From Isochrysis galbana (Eukaryota > Haptophyta > Isochrysidales > Isochrysidaceae), in contig CM030937.1 in assembly GCA_018136815.1 (NCBI GenBank), positions 3,523,820 to 3,587,819 of the forward strand: a DNA stretch of 64,000 nt. The letters run 5' to 3'. A program made the translations under genes and the position numbers. Of the stretch, positions 31,227-40,085 are shown one piece after another; within the stretch, counting starts at the first letter, position 1, and the number at the start of each line of letters is the position of its first letter. Under the pieces are notes generated by a model. That model made no database searches and was not told where the DNA came from. It saw nothing but the letters and a program-made list of their open reading frames with translations.

Positions 31227-31340
31227 GGCTTTCCGCGGGGGGGCTTCGAATTGCCCCGCCTTCCTGCGGGGGGGCTTCGGATTGCCCCGCTCTTCCACAG
31301 GGGGCGCCTCGAACGGCCCTTGTCTTCCGCGGAGGGGGAG
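31227..31340. repeat. Imperfect 30-35-bp tandem repeat, 3 units
   Basis: The units begin GGGGGCTTCGAATTGCCCCG, GGGGGCTTCGGATTGCCCCG and GGGGCGCCTCGAACGGCCCT, each followed by CTTCC-GCGG. Each unit can form a small hairpin. No gene is seen in the flanks 31071-31660. Confidence 0.65.
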
Positions 31341-31661
31341 GGGGGGCTTCCTACTTTTAAAAGGCCCGCGAGATTTTTCTCCGCAGTTGGCAGTTGGGGC
31401 ATTTCTGCACCTGATCTTAAAATCACTCCGATGGAGTGCTGGCTCTGGCTCCAGCCTGCGGGGGGGGCGGAGGATACGCGGAGTCTCGGAGATGCGAGAT
31501 GCGCCCAAATCATCGAAATAGGGCGTAAAATCGTAAAATAAAAGAACGCCTCCGGCGGAAATCCTGAAATAGGGCTATGGCCACTCGCCGCGCCAAGAGG
31601 GCTGGGATCCAAAAAAAGCGCGATGTACGGTAAATACGTATTTTCCCTGTATCTTGGCGTA

Positions 31662-32411
31662 TTAAACCTTTTAATAGTCTCACCGCACACGCGGCCGTGG
31701 ACCCTCTACTTTCTACTCACGTAGGAAAACTTTCTACACCCTCACTCCCCCGGCCCTTCTCCCCCCGCCATAAGGCGACTCCCCCCGTGCACTACTAGGG
31801 GGATAGGGGTGAAGGGCTTAGATATGGTCCGGTGGCCCGCGCCTCCCCCCGGTGATCATTCCCCCCCTTCCTCCTGTGTCTCCGAGTGGGCGGCGGTCTC
31901 AGCCCCGACTTATCCTGTAAACAGGTGCGGGACTTACCTATTTTCCGGTGAGCGGAGCTCTCGCTCCGCCCACCCCCTTCTCCGCGCTCTCTCTCCCCTC
32001 TCCTGCAGGCACGCGCGATGGCGCGCCTGCGGCAGGCCTGCAGCTGCTCCTGGCGACCCCTGGAGGCTCCTGGAGGCCAGCTCAGGGGGCAGAGGAGGCT
32101 GGGGCTGGGCCCTGGCCTCCCCTGCCTCTCCCTCGCTGGCGCTCCTGAGCCTCTGGGGCCCCCAATCTGCACCTGTCTGCCTGTCGACCAGGGGGGGAGG
32201 GGGGGTTGGAGCGATGGGCTGGTCACGAGGGGCCAGGATGGGCGAATGGGGCGAGCCTGTGGGGAAGGGAGTGGGTCAGTAGGGCAGTGGCCTCCTGGCA
32301 AGCCATCAGGCGTGCCAGGAGGATGGGTGGTTCCTCCCCCATGGCAGGGGAGGAGTGGAGAGAGGGGGGGGCTCGTGCCCCCCCATGGGTCAACCAAGTA
32401 TAAACTTAGTT
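31662..32411 (-). mobile_element. 750-bp structured non-autonomous retroelement, copy B, with 16-bp target duplication
   Basis: The flanking direct repeat CCTGTATCTTGGCGTA is exact at 31646-31661 and 32412-32427. In its own sense the element begins AACTAAGTTTATACTTGGTT (32411-32392), has ATGGGGGGGCACGAGCC shortly after, and ends GCGGTGAGACTATTAAAAGG TTTAA at 31662. This is the cleanest copy and defines both ends. It landed about 170 bases upstream of the FAHD1-like gene, so it may sit inside that promoter. Confidence 0.9.
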
Positions 32412-32584
32412 CCTGTATCTTGGCGTAGAGTAGTACACGACCGAGTTGAGAGCAGCCGGGTCCACATGGGGTAGCGGTATCATCTCAAAATCTTTTAGTA
32501 GTAGAATCTACTAGGAGTAGTATATGATTTTCAAGAAGGGCTTCTCGCGGACGCACCGGGAACAATCTCACCGTCGGCCAGTCG

Positions 32585-33820
32585 ATGGCCTCGGCGCTGC
32601 GCTCGGTGTCCCGCCGGCTGCTCTCCTCGACAGGTGCGATGGCGATGCCGCAGGCAGAGGTGGTCGAGGCGGGGCGCTCGACATTCCAGCCAATCGCAAA
32701 CGTCTGGTGCATCGGCCGCAATTACGCCGCCCACGCCAAGGAGGTGCGGCGCCCTCCCCCCCTTTTCCCGCCACCGCTCTTGCTGCATTCGCCGGCTGGT
32801 GGCCTGGCCCAGATTCAGACGCTCGTGTGCCGGAGACTTCGTCCCATCCTGTGTGCACTGACTCATATTGGGCCCACGCGCGCGCAGCTTGGCAACTCGG
32901 TCCCAACCGAGGAGCCCGTGCTCTTCCTCAAATCCTCATCTAGCGTCTCACAGCTCACTGGCGGCAACACGCTTGCTGCACTAGAAGCCGGCTCGCCGAT
33001 TGCTGCAGAGGAGATACACTATGAAGCAGAGCTCGTGCTCTTGATTGGAGAGCATGTGCCACGTGGCTCGCTAGCAGCAGGTGACGAGCTCCGGTGTTTG
33101 CGAGCTGTTGGGCTTGGTCTTGACCTCACACGACGTGGCAAGCAGACGGAACTCAAGAAGGCCGGCTTGCCGTGGTCGGTCTCCAAGGCCTTCGAGGGAT
33201 CTGCCGCGCTCACCCCCTTCTTGCCAGCAAGCGTCCTTACGAATGCCGACCTCCCGAACATATCCTTTGAACTTGCAATCAATGAGACGGTGCAGCGCTA
33301 CATCCAACACCCGCAAAACCCTTCCGTTTCAGACGGATTTATGATCGCTGTGCCTCAGACCCCCCCCCCCCCCTCACCCCCCCCCCCGCCGCCGCCGCCG
33401 CGCTGTGGCGGTTGCACTCTACATCTTCGGCTGACTTCTTGACTTCAAGCGCACAGGTGAAGCAAATTGGCAAAGTGGACCACATGATTTTTGACATTCC
33501 GTTCCAACTTCGATATGTGAACCAGCTCGTTCCACTTTTGCCAGGTCAGTGACATGGGCTCGTGTGGATGCCGCAGACGGCGTTTGGGCCTTGTGTGAGT
33601 GTCCATAAATCTAGTCACCGTTAATTGTTCACAATGCCGTCCTCTCTCCAACCGATTACATCGTAATAACTCCCCTCTTGCTGGCTACATCCACCCAGGA
33701 GACCTTCTATTCACCGGTACACCAGAAGGTGTGGGACCCATACGGCGTGGAGATAACGTGCGCATGCGCTTTCTTTCTCCTGAGTCTTTGTCACATCTGC
33801 AAGTGTTGGCTCCGGTCTAA
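32585..33820 (+). CDS. FAHD1: FAHD1-like fumarylacetoacetate-hydrolase-family protein, 4 exons
   Basis: FAHD1 proteins are mitochondrial acylpyruvases / oxaloacetate decarboxylases. Exons: 32585-32743, 32888-33289, 33457-33544 and 33699-33820; 771 nt, 256 aa (human 224 aa plus the longer leader here). Introns of 144, 167 and 154 bp are GT-AG with GTGCG-type donors. Features: an Arg/Ser-rich N-terminus (MASALRSVSRRLLSSTG) fitting a mitochondrial presequence; CIGRNYAAHAKE; EEPVLFLKSSSS; and IHYEAELVLLIG with the metal-binding Glu pair. Later come GLDLTRRGKQTELKKAGLPW, SKAFEGSAALTPF, and FTGTPEGVGPIRRGD near the C-terminus. Intron 2 contains a long C-rich tract (33361-33400). A retroelement sits just upstream. 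Confidence 0.9.
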
Positions 33821-34779
33821 TCGGTGTGCGCACGAGCAGCAATGACAACACTACAGGACGAATGGTTTGCCAATCGAGCGAGCTTTGCGAGTCGCAACAA
33901 GACCGCCTCTTCGTTTACGCCACTCTGCGACTACCACCATGCAAGGGCTGGCGGTGGTAGGCATGCGATACGCAGTGCTCAATTTATTTGCATCGAGCCA
34001 ACGTTGCGTGTGCACGCAGCGGCAGCAGCATGCAAAAGCGCACGCAAGCCATCGGGAAAGCGAACCACACAACAAAGGCGAGATCTCCGCAAAGAGGATA
34101 CGAAGGCTGTCTCCTTTCCCATTGCTCGCCGGTGGCAGGTGGTACAATGCATGCTCTTTTCCTTCTCTTTTCATCTGCCGTCGCGTTCGATGAGGGAGGG
34201 TGGGGCGCATGGCCACATATCTTTGTGCTACTTTGCACTTTTCGGGTCATCGCGCCTCAAAAACCTTTAAATCTTCTCTATTCTCCCTACACACTGCAAT
34301 AGCAATAGCGGCTAGAGGTAGGGGAGAATGGAGAATGGGTTATAAGAAAAGTCGGCACATCGCAGAGCCAGAATATTTTTCTCATGAGAAGGAGCGAAGC
34401 TTCCCCCCCGCCTTTCCTCCCTCGCAATCCGAAGTGGGAGCGGAGCCATGGCAATGGATGGCGACCGCGACCGACCTAAACTGTCCACTATGGCAGGCCC
34501 ACCTTCCGCCGCGCTCCATCGAGAGCACGGTGATGGTCAAGAAGGTGCAATTTGAGGTTCCCCCTTTTTCACCCTGCACCCGCCGATGAATGAGGAACCT
34601 AGGGGAAAGGCGGCTTGCTTTCATTCGGTACCAGAGGGGGGATCTCTCTCCCTTCCTCCCTCCCTCCCTCCTTCCGGTATTTCCCTCCCGCTCCCTCCCT
34701 CCGGTGTTGCCCTTCCCTAGCTCTTCCCTCCGGTATTTTCCCTGGGCCTACTACGGGTTTGAAGCGACCCTCGGACTGT
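33821..34779. other. Intergenic region, no gene recognised
   Basis: It contains a (TCCC/CCTCC)-rich patch at 34650-34740 and, at 34537-34560, the reverse complement of the recurring GAACCTCAAGTTGCACCTTC-type motif. Frames are short and without family features. Confidence 0.35.
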
Positions 34780-35005
34780 CGCATCCGCGAATCGACACTC
34801 ATTAGGATTCTTTTTCTCTTGTCTCTTGCGTTCGGCATTTATTTACAGTTGTCGTTATTGTTATAATTCTCTGTGTTCTCTCGTATTCACAAACAGATTT
34901 AATTAGCCCCGCGTGGACGCCTATGACCGTGGGTTGTGGAGCGCCCTCTCTCATTTTGTCGAAGAGAAGGAGAAGGGAAGTTTCCCCACCTTTCTTCTTC
35001 ACATG
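34780..35005 (+). repeat. Dispersed repeat, inverted copy of 25970-26150
   Basis: Shared landmarks in order are CTGTCGCATCCGCGAATCGA, GTTATAATTCTCT, GGGTTGTGGAGCGCCCTCTC and GAAGGGAAGTTTCCCCACCT. The GTCGCATnCGCnATCGAC piece also occurs near 37935 and 48562. It probably belongs to LINE 3' sequence. Confidence 0.65.
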
Positions 35006-35012
35006 CGCCCTC

Positions 35013-35478
35013 AACTAAGTTTATATATAGTAGTACTTAGTTCGCCCATGGGGGGGCACGAGCCCCCCCTCTCTCCACTCCTCCCCTGCCATGGGGGAGG
35101 AACCACCCACATCCACTCTCCTGGCACACTGGCACGCCTGATCGCCTGATGGCTTGCCATGAGCACACAGCCTTGCTGATACATTCCCATTCCTCTCCCC
35201 ACAGGCCCGCCTGACTCGCCCGCCCTGGCCCGCCCTGGCCTGCCCATCTCTCTGACCAGGAGGAAGGGGGAAACGGATCACCGGGGGGGGGGGGGGCGCG
35301 GGCCACCGACCGACCATATCTAAGCCCTTTTCCCCTATCCCCCTAGTAGTGCACGGGGGGAGTCGCCTGATGGCGGGGGGGAAAGGGCCGGGAGAGTGGG
35401 GGTGTAGAAAGTTTTGCTGCGTGAGTAGAAAGCAGAGGGTCCACGGCCGCGTGTGCGGTGAGAATATTAAGAAAAAAA
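35013..35478 (+). mobile_element. 750-bp element, internally deleted copy
   Basis: The head has an expanded centre (AACTAAGTTTATATATAGTA then GTACTTAGTT, 35013-35042), followed by CCCATGGGGGGGCACGAGCC. The middle of the element is missing (junction near 35260). The tail resumes with CCATATCTAAGCCC and ends CCGCGTGTGCGGTGAGAAT followed by ATTAAGAAAAAAA. Head and tail are both kept. No clear target duplication was found. Confidence 0.75.
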
Positions 35479-35479
35479 T

Positions 35480-36012
35480 TTTATGGCAACAACACGAACG
35501 CCTCCAGAAGAGCCAAAGCGGACATGGGCCGCCAGCCGAAAAAACGAATAGACGTCAACGAATTCCGCCCACTATTCGAAACGAACGACGACAACGAACT
35601 GATACCAAGCAGTATACTCGTGGAGTTATTAGAGAGATTAAAATTCAGGCATATAACGGGACGAGAAAACAACATAGGACAGAGTGACCAAGGATAGCAG
35701 CAAGCATAGGGGGGCGCAACGCCCCCACCGAGAAACCCGCCATAGGGGAAGGCCGGGAGGCCGGGCCCCCACACAGGGACGTAACGTACCCGAATCCACA
35801 AAGGACAGACACACGAGGCCTGCCCCTCCCCTCCCCCCAACGCTAGGCCCAAAGTAGTGTACATGGGCCGACCCCCCAAAACCGAAGAAAAAGGAACGAG
35901 GGGGGGAGCGGAAGGGAGAGTAGTGGTAGAGGTATAGGCGATGGCGACGCGATCGCGGGTGGAAGCGAGTCGATAGTAGCATAGCGGACACCTTCAAGAA
36001 CGTTTTTTTAGA
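35480..36012 (+). mobile_element. LINE 3' fragment, second tail type, with MGRQPKKRID module
   Basis: The frame starts ATGGGCCGCCAGCCGAAAAA (35524), coding MGRQPKKRIDVNEFRPLFET, homologous to modules at 46915 and 58263. Downstream are GGGCCCAAAGTAGTGTACATG-like and GTATAGGCGATGGCGA segments, and the end CACCTTCAAGAACG plus T run (35985-36012). Minus-sense versions of this tail occur at 37376 and 39516. No RT coding remains. Confidence 0.6.
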
Positions 36013-36732
36013 CCAAAGTGTCTTGCAAGGTGAACGCACAACACGTCGGCAACACGGTGCGAAGGTATAAAGCTATGTGTACAAGTGCCAATCGAATGAA
36101 ACACACCAATACACAGACGCAGCACAATGACACCCGCTCATGAGTAACAAGTACTTGCTCCGAGCTATCGTACCACTCAAGCATACATATGAGCTGCTCA
36201 AAACACGCAGCGTACACTTCGTGGGACGGTAAATGCGCGCAAGAGGCGTTCAACACCACAAGCACATGCATTGCCGCGGCGCAATACACATCACACATCT
36301 CACCACTGCCACTCGTGACCCGCAGGAGCACAACGGACAAGACGCCAACGTCAGTGCTCCCGACGTGTCCCCCGCGAACCTCTTCACGCCATGGATCGTA
36401 TGAGGTTCCCTAGCCGTAATGGGCTGACTGCAACAGGTCACTGTGAGACTGTGAGACGTCAGATCGCGGTGAACAAGAGTTAGCAAAAAGATGGCCTTTA
36501 GGGCAATGCTGAACGCAGCTGTCAATCCAGCGTGAAGTACGACGAGGTGCCTGTATCGCGATGGCATAAGTCACAGTGTCTGCCAGGCATGCCCAATTCG
36601 AGGCCAGCGACGCGCCATCGCAACCCGCTCAGCACTAAGCCTCCGGCACAAGCTTCACACCCTGGTGATGAAGGAAGAGCACACGTGCACAAGCTACTCT
36701 GCTCGCACACAATGAGGACAGGTGGAGAACAT
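36013..36732. other. Intergenic region, no gene recognised
   Basis: This mixed-composition sequence contains the 3' flank of the minus-strand gene ending at 36733. No coding frame with family features was found. Confidence 0.35.
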
Positions 36733-37014
36733 CTACTCGGAATCCTCTGCAGCCGCACCCTCCTCATCGCCCGACTCCTCCTCCTCCTTCTTGCCCGCCT
36801 CCTCGAAGAATTCCTCAATCCGCTGGACAAGCTCAGACGCCTCAAGCAGTGAGAGGCCACGCAGCTTCTCAATGATGTCGTCGATATCAGCGGCGTTGGT
36901 CTGCATGGCCGGCGAGGCAGCGACGCGCGCGATGCCGCCGACCCGCACCGACGGTGCGACGAAGGCGGACGAGCCGACGAGCATCGAGGCGAGGCAGACG
37001 AGGCGGAATACCAT
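36733..37014 (-). CDS. Plastid-targeted protein with ribosomal bL12 N-domain-like core (93 aa)
   Basis: It is a single-exon protein. Residues 1-19 form a signal peptide (MVFRLVCLASMLVGSSA) followed by FVAPSVRV. Cleavage before Phe with a following Pro matches the ASAFAP-type bipartite signal that routes proteins into secondary plastids. The core IDDIIEKLRGLSLLEASELV then QRIEEFF resembles the N-terminal dimerisation domain of plastid bL12 (typical IVEEIKKLTLLEASELVKKIE). In place of the hinge and C-terminal factor-binding domain there is a short acidic tail (EEAGKKEEEESGDEEGAAAE) and a stop. It could be a truncated L12 paralogue, a regulator that binds L10/L12, or a gene with an unrecognised 3' exon (GGTGCGG in the tail resembles donors used elsewhere here). 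Confidence 0.65.
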   Translation of the reverse strand: MVFRLVCLASMLVGSSAFVAPSVRVGGIARVAASPAMQTNAADIDDIIEKLRGLSLLEASELVQRIEEFFEEAGKKEEEESGDEEGAAAEDSE

Positions 37015-37073
37015 AGCGACAAGATGGGGGAGCAGGGGGGGCCCGAGAGAGACACCAGGAGGTAGGTAAGATA

Positions 37074-37241
37074 TCAGCCTTGCTCTTTAATAAAAAGATA
37101 CGCAGCCCCAAACGAGAGGATCGGAGTGGCGAGGAGAGCAGAGCCCTCGCGCGGCTGGCTGGCGACGTTCACGAGCTCACAGCTGAGGTGGGCGGCGGCG
37201 CGTTTTGTTTTTATGAGGTGATTTCTATGATTTCTAAGCAT
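37074..37241 (-). CDS. Possible small single-helix membrane protein (55 aa)
   Basis: The ATG-initiated frame ends SALLATPILSFGAAYLFIKE QG and a stop 60 bases upstream of the plastid protein gene on the same strand. The C-terminal hydrophobic helix looks like that of small thylakoid or mitochondrial subunits, but the N-terminal half is unconvincing. An AG just before QPREGSALL (near 37149) would also serve as a splice acceptor, so this could be a last exon. No family is assigned. Confidence 0.3.
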   Translation of the reverse strand: MLRNHRNHLIKTKRAAAHLSCELVNVASQPREGSALLATPILSFGAAYLFIKEQG

Positions 37242-37375
37242 CTCCAGAGTAAAACAGGAAAAAGCGTACTCTCTCAGCTTGGCAGGTCCGCAAGTTTGCA
37301 AGTTTTGATCCTAGCTGTTTAGCCCCAACCCATTGGGGCCCAGTGATAGATAGCAGCATTGTGTAGACGAGGGGT

Positions 37376-37760
37376 AAAAAAAAATTGAAGATTCAAGCTA
37401 CTACCGCTAGCTATGAAGACCACGCACTCACGGTACCGACTCACGCCTCACGCCATCGCCTATACCCCAGAACACTCACTCCTCACTCCCTTGACACTAC
37501 CCCCTTCATTCTTTTGTCTTATGTATCGGGGGGGGGGGGGTGCGTGCACTACGACGGGCCAAGCGCAAGGGGCGGGCTGGGGCAGACCTGTTATTTATTG
37601 GGTGTTCTTGTGGCAGACAAAGACAAACGTAAAACGCCTCCTCAACTATCTTATAGTGTCCCCGGGGGGTCTCGGCCCCCGCCCCCGCCCTTCGGCCTTT
37701 CTTCGTCCGCTGCCGCACTGTCGCGGTGTTTGACTGCCGCGCGGGGTGTCTTCCCGTAGA
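37376..37760 (-). mobile_element. LINE 3' fragment, second tail type
   Basis: Read on the minus strand it has GGCCCGTCGTAGTGCACGC, GTATAGGCGATGGCGTGAG and the end TTGAATCTTCAATTTTTTTTT. The first two match the fragments at 35480 (plus) and 39516 (minus). A G run (37530-37542) lies inside. Confidence 0.6.
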
Positions 37761-39084
37761 TATACCGTAAATTGGCGGTTATCTTACTATCGCGCTGGCT
37801 GCTAGGGTCAGGGAGCAGCCAGGGCGGCAACAAAAAGCAGGAAGGTCATGACAGACAGTGAGTGAGACAGTGCTACAGGGGTAGAGTCTAGAACCTGGGA
37901 CACCTGGTGGCACTGCAAATCTCACGAGGATACTGTCGCATTCGCGATCGACCGCGGCTTTCGACTTTACTCGTTAGTCGTTCTACGCGTCACTCGTTAC
38001 TCGCTCCTTACCTGGTTGCGCCTCCTTGTAGCCTGTGTATCCCGGTTCCCAGGCCTGGTCCTTGTGCTTTGCGATCGCCTGGGTCCCTCCTTGCCCTCGT
38101 CCTCCCCCGCGCTCGTCCTCGTTCTTGTCGCAGGTGTTCGCCGTCGGGTTTTCCCCCCAGCAGTTAGCCTACCTACTTCCTCGCCCTTGTTTCTTGTTTT
38201 CATCAGTGCACGGGAAGTGTTGTAGATTCCCTCCTTACTTCTACTAACCCCCCTCTTGTAAGTGTCGATCGCATCGGCTCTCCCGTCGTATCGTCGCTCC
38301 CCTCCCGTCGCATCGTCGCTCTCCTTTCGGCCTTCTCTTCCTTGTTTTTCCATTCCCCGTGTTTCCCCGTTCGAGTGGGGAAAGATACGTGAATGTGAGT
38401 GAGGGTGTGGTTGGGCTGAGTAATGGGAGGCTGTGGCTGCTGTGTGTGCTGATGTGGGGGGGCTGTATGTGGTAGTAACATGTGAAGTATGAACAGTAGG
38501 AGGCACAGGGGATGAGGTGACACGAACGGGGGAGGCATGCGCGGACGAGGGCGAGACCGAGGGTTCGGTCTCAGACGGCATGCGGACGAGCGAGACGAGA
38601 GCAGAGGACACAGGCAGGCGAGAGGGGCACGGGAGCGGTCGACCGGTGGCGCTGATCGCGGGACGAAGAACAAGGGAGAAGACACTCACGGGAAAAGTAA
38701 ACACCGGGAAAGGGAAAAGACGCGGGAAGAGAGAGGGATGAAACGGGGCCGGAAACTCAAGGAGACGCAGCACCCAGGACAAGCTGAGGTACATGTACAG
38801 GTGCTGCAAAATGAGCACCGCAACACCCGAGCAGAACTCCTGTAAAAGGGAGAAATGGGTGGGACGATGCGTACAAATAGGTTGCCGCGTCAAGCTTCCG
38901 AATTTGTGCTCAAAGGGCCCACGGGTGCTCTCATCTTCGTCTATTTTAAGCGTCGCTTTCAACGTTTGGTTTCTCGGTTATCTTTGGTTTCTCTCGCCTC
39001 GTCGTTCTAATTCTGGATTTCTTCTATTTCGGTTGCTCTGATCTCTTTCCATGCCGCTCGTCGAGACGACTCGAATTTAGTCGG
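37761..39084. other. Unassigned region with a Ser/Thr-rich minus-strand frame
   Basis: Bases 38962-37997 (minus) are open for 321 codons. They contain a Ser/Pro/Thr/His-rich segment (SPSSAHASPVRVTSSPVPPT) and Arg/Lys-rich segments, but no recognisable domain. The frame may be part of a retroelement gag-like protein. Bases 37932-37955 carry the dispersed GTCGCATTCGCGATCGAC motif. Confidence 0.3.
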
Positions 39085-39513
39085 GGAGTGTCGTATTTCA
39101 TACGATGACAGACTTTTACTTTAACCTGTGGGTTATTTTTAAGCCTCAAGGTCTCGTCGATAGGTATACCGCCTCTTCTCTTACTTTCTCTCGATGTCAT
39201 CAAATGTTCCGTGACTGTCTTTTGTCTTCTCTCCGTGTCTCGGTCATAGCTCCCCAGCGAGGTCTGTCCTCGTTGTGCCGACCCCTCTGTCGCATGTCTG
39301 CGCGTTGCTGAATTGCCCTGGTGCCGACGCTTGGCCGTCCGTCCAGGTGTGGTTAGTTTTCGCCCCGTTTGGTTTAGTGTGTGTGGTTCTGTGTCCTTAT
39401 CTTTTTGGGACCTAGCGTTGTAGCCTCCCGTGTCTACCTCGGACCTAAGAAGCTCTCATTCTCATTCTCTCTCTCTGCCACTAGCTCGCTAGCTAGCCTC
39501 GTCCCTACTCTCC
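39085..39513 (+). mobile_element. Solo or truncated LTR, homologous to 63530-64000
   Basis: The order of landmarks is the same as on the minus strand at the right edge of the window: ACTTTAACCTGTGGGTTATT, AAGCCTCAAGGTCTCGTCG, CGATGTCATCAAATGTTC, CCAGCGAGGTCTGTCCTCG, GGTGCCGACGCTTGGCCGTC, and GGACCTAAGAAGCTCTCATT. It ends GCTCGCTAGCTAGCCTCG. A TGTCGTATTTCATACGATGA palindrome-like stretch at about 39089 may mark the 5' border. In the other copy a gag-like frame follows directly. Confidence 0.7.
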
Positions 39514-39515
39514 GA

Positions 39516-40085
39516 AAAAAAAATTCTTGAAGGTGCCCGCTAAGCTGCTACTGACTCACACCCCTCCGGTATCTCACTCGCCATCGCCTATACCCCACAC
39601 TCTCACCCCCGCTTCCGCTACCCCCCCTACGGGGGGTGGGCCCGCGTGCACTACGACGGGCCAGGCGGGTGGGGGGCGGGCTGGGGCGGGCCTGTCGGTT
39701 CTAACTCCGCGGACAAACGTAAACGCGCGCGTCGCTTACCTTATTCTGACTTTTTTGTTCTGCGGCCCCCGCCTCTTGGGTCGTTCTCGTCAGGCGCCGC
39801 GCTTTCGCGGTGTCCGCCTGTCGCGTCGGGTGTCGACCTGTAGACCTACTGTAAACAGGCTTGAGTCTTACCTTTCTTGGGGTCAGATCGTGTCGATTTT
39901 TTTGTCGTATTTTTCTCGTCGTTCTCTTCATTCTCTTACGGGCGTGCGATGTCTGCGCGCGCCATGGCCCCCCTCTGAGAGGACCCTCGGGCCCCCCCAG
40001 AGGGCCAGCTGGGCCAGCTCAGGGGGCAGTGGAGGCTGGGGCTGGGCCCCTGGCCTCCCCTGCCTCTCCCACGCTGGCCTCGCTC
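39516..40085 (-). mobile_element. Minus-sense retroelement with second tail type and shared GC-rich body
   Basis: The plus text starts GAAAAAAAAATTCTTGAAGG, which is the T-run tail CCTTCAAGAATTTTTTTTTC on the minus strand. It then has the inverted GTATAGGCGATGGCGA and GTAGTGCACGC segments, and at 39950-40085 the GC-rich module shared with 1-260 and with the 750-bp element body. It abuts the LINE of opposite sense at about 40086. The long open frame across this junction is fortuitous. Confidence 0.55.

Noticed and set aside
31795-32397. 200-codon minus-strand frame inside the 750-bp element, also open at 4824-5439
   Set aside because: It is interrupted in copy A, has no domain, and its agreement in two copies is explained by near-identical DNA.
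39527-40085. Apparent N-terminal extension of the LINE copy 1 protein
   Set aside because: This part is antisense retroelement sequence that happens to be open; homology to LINE copy 2 begins only at about 40086.
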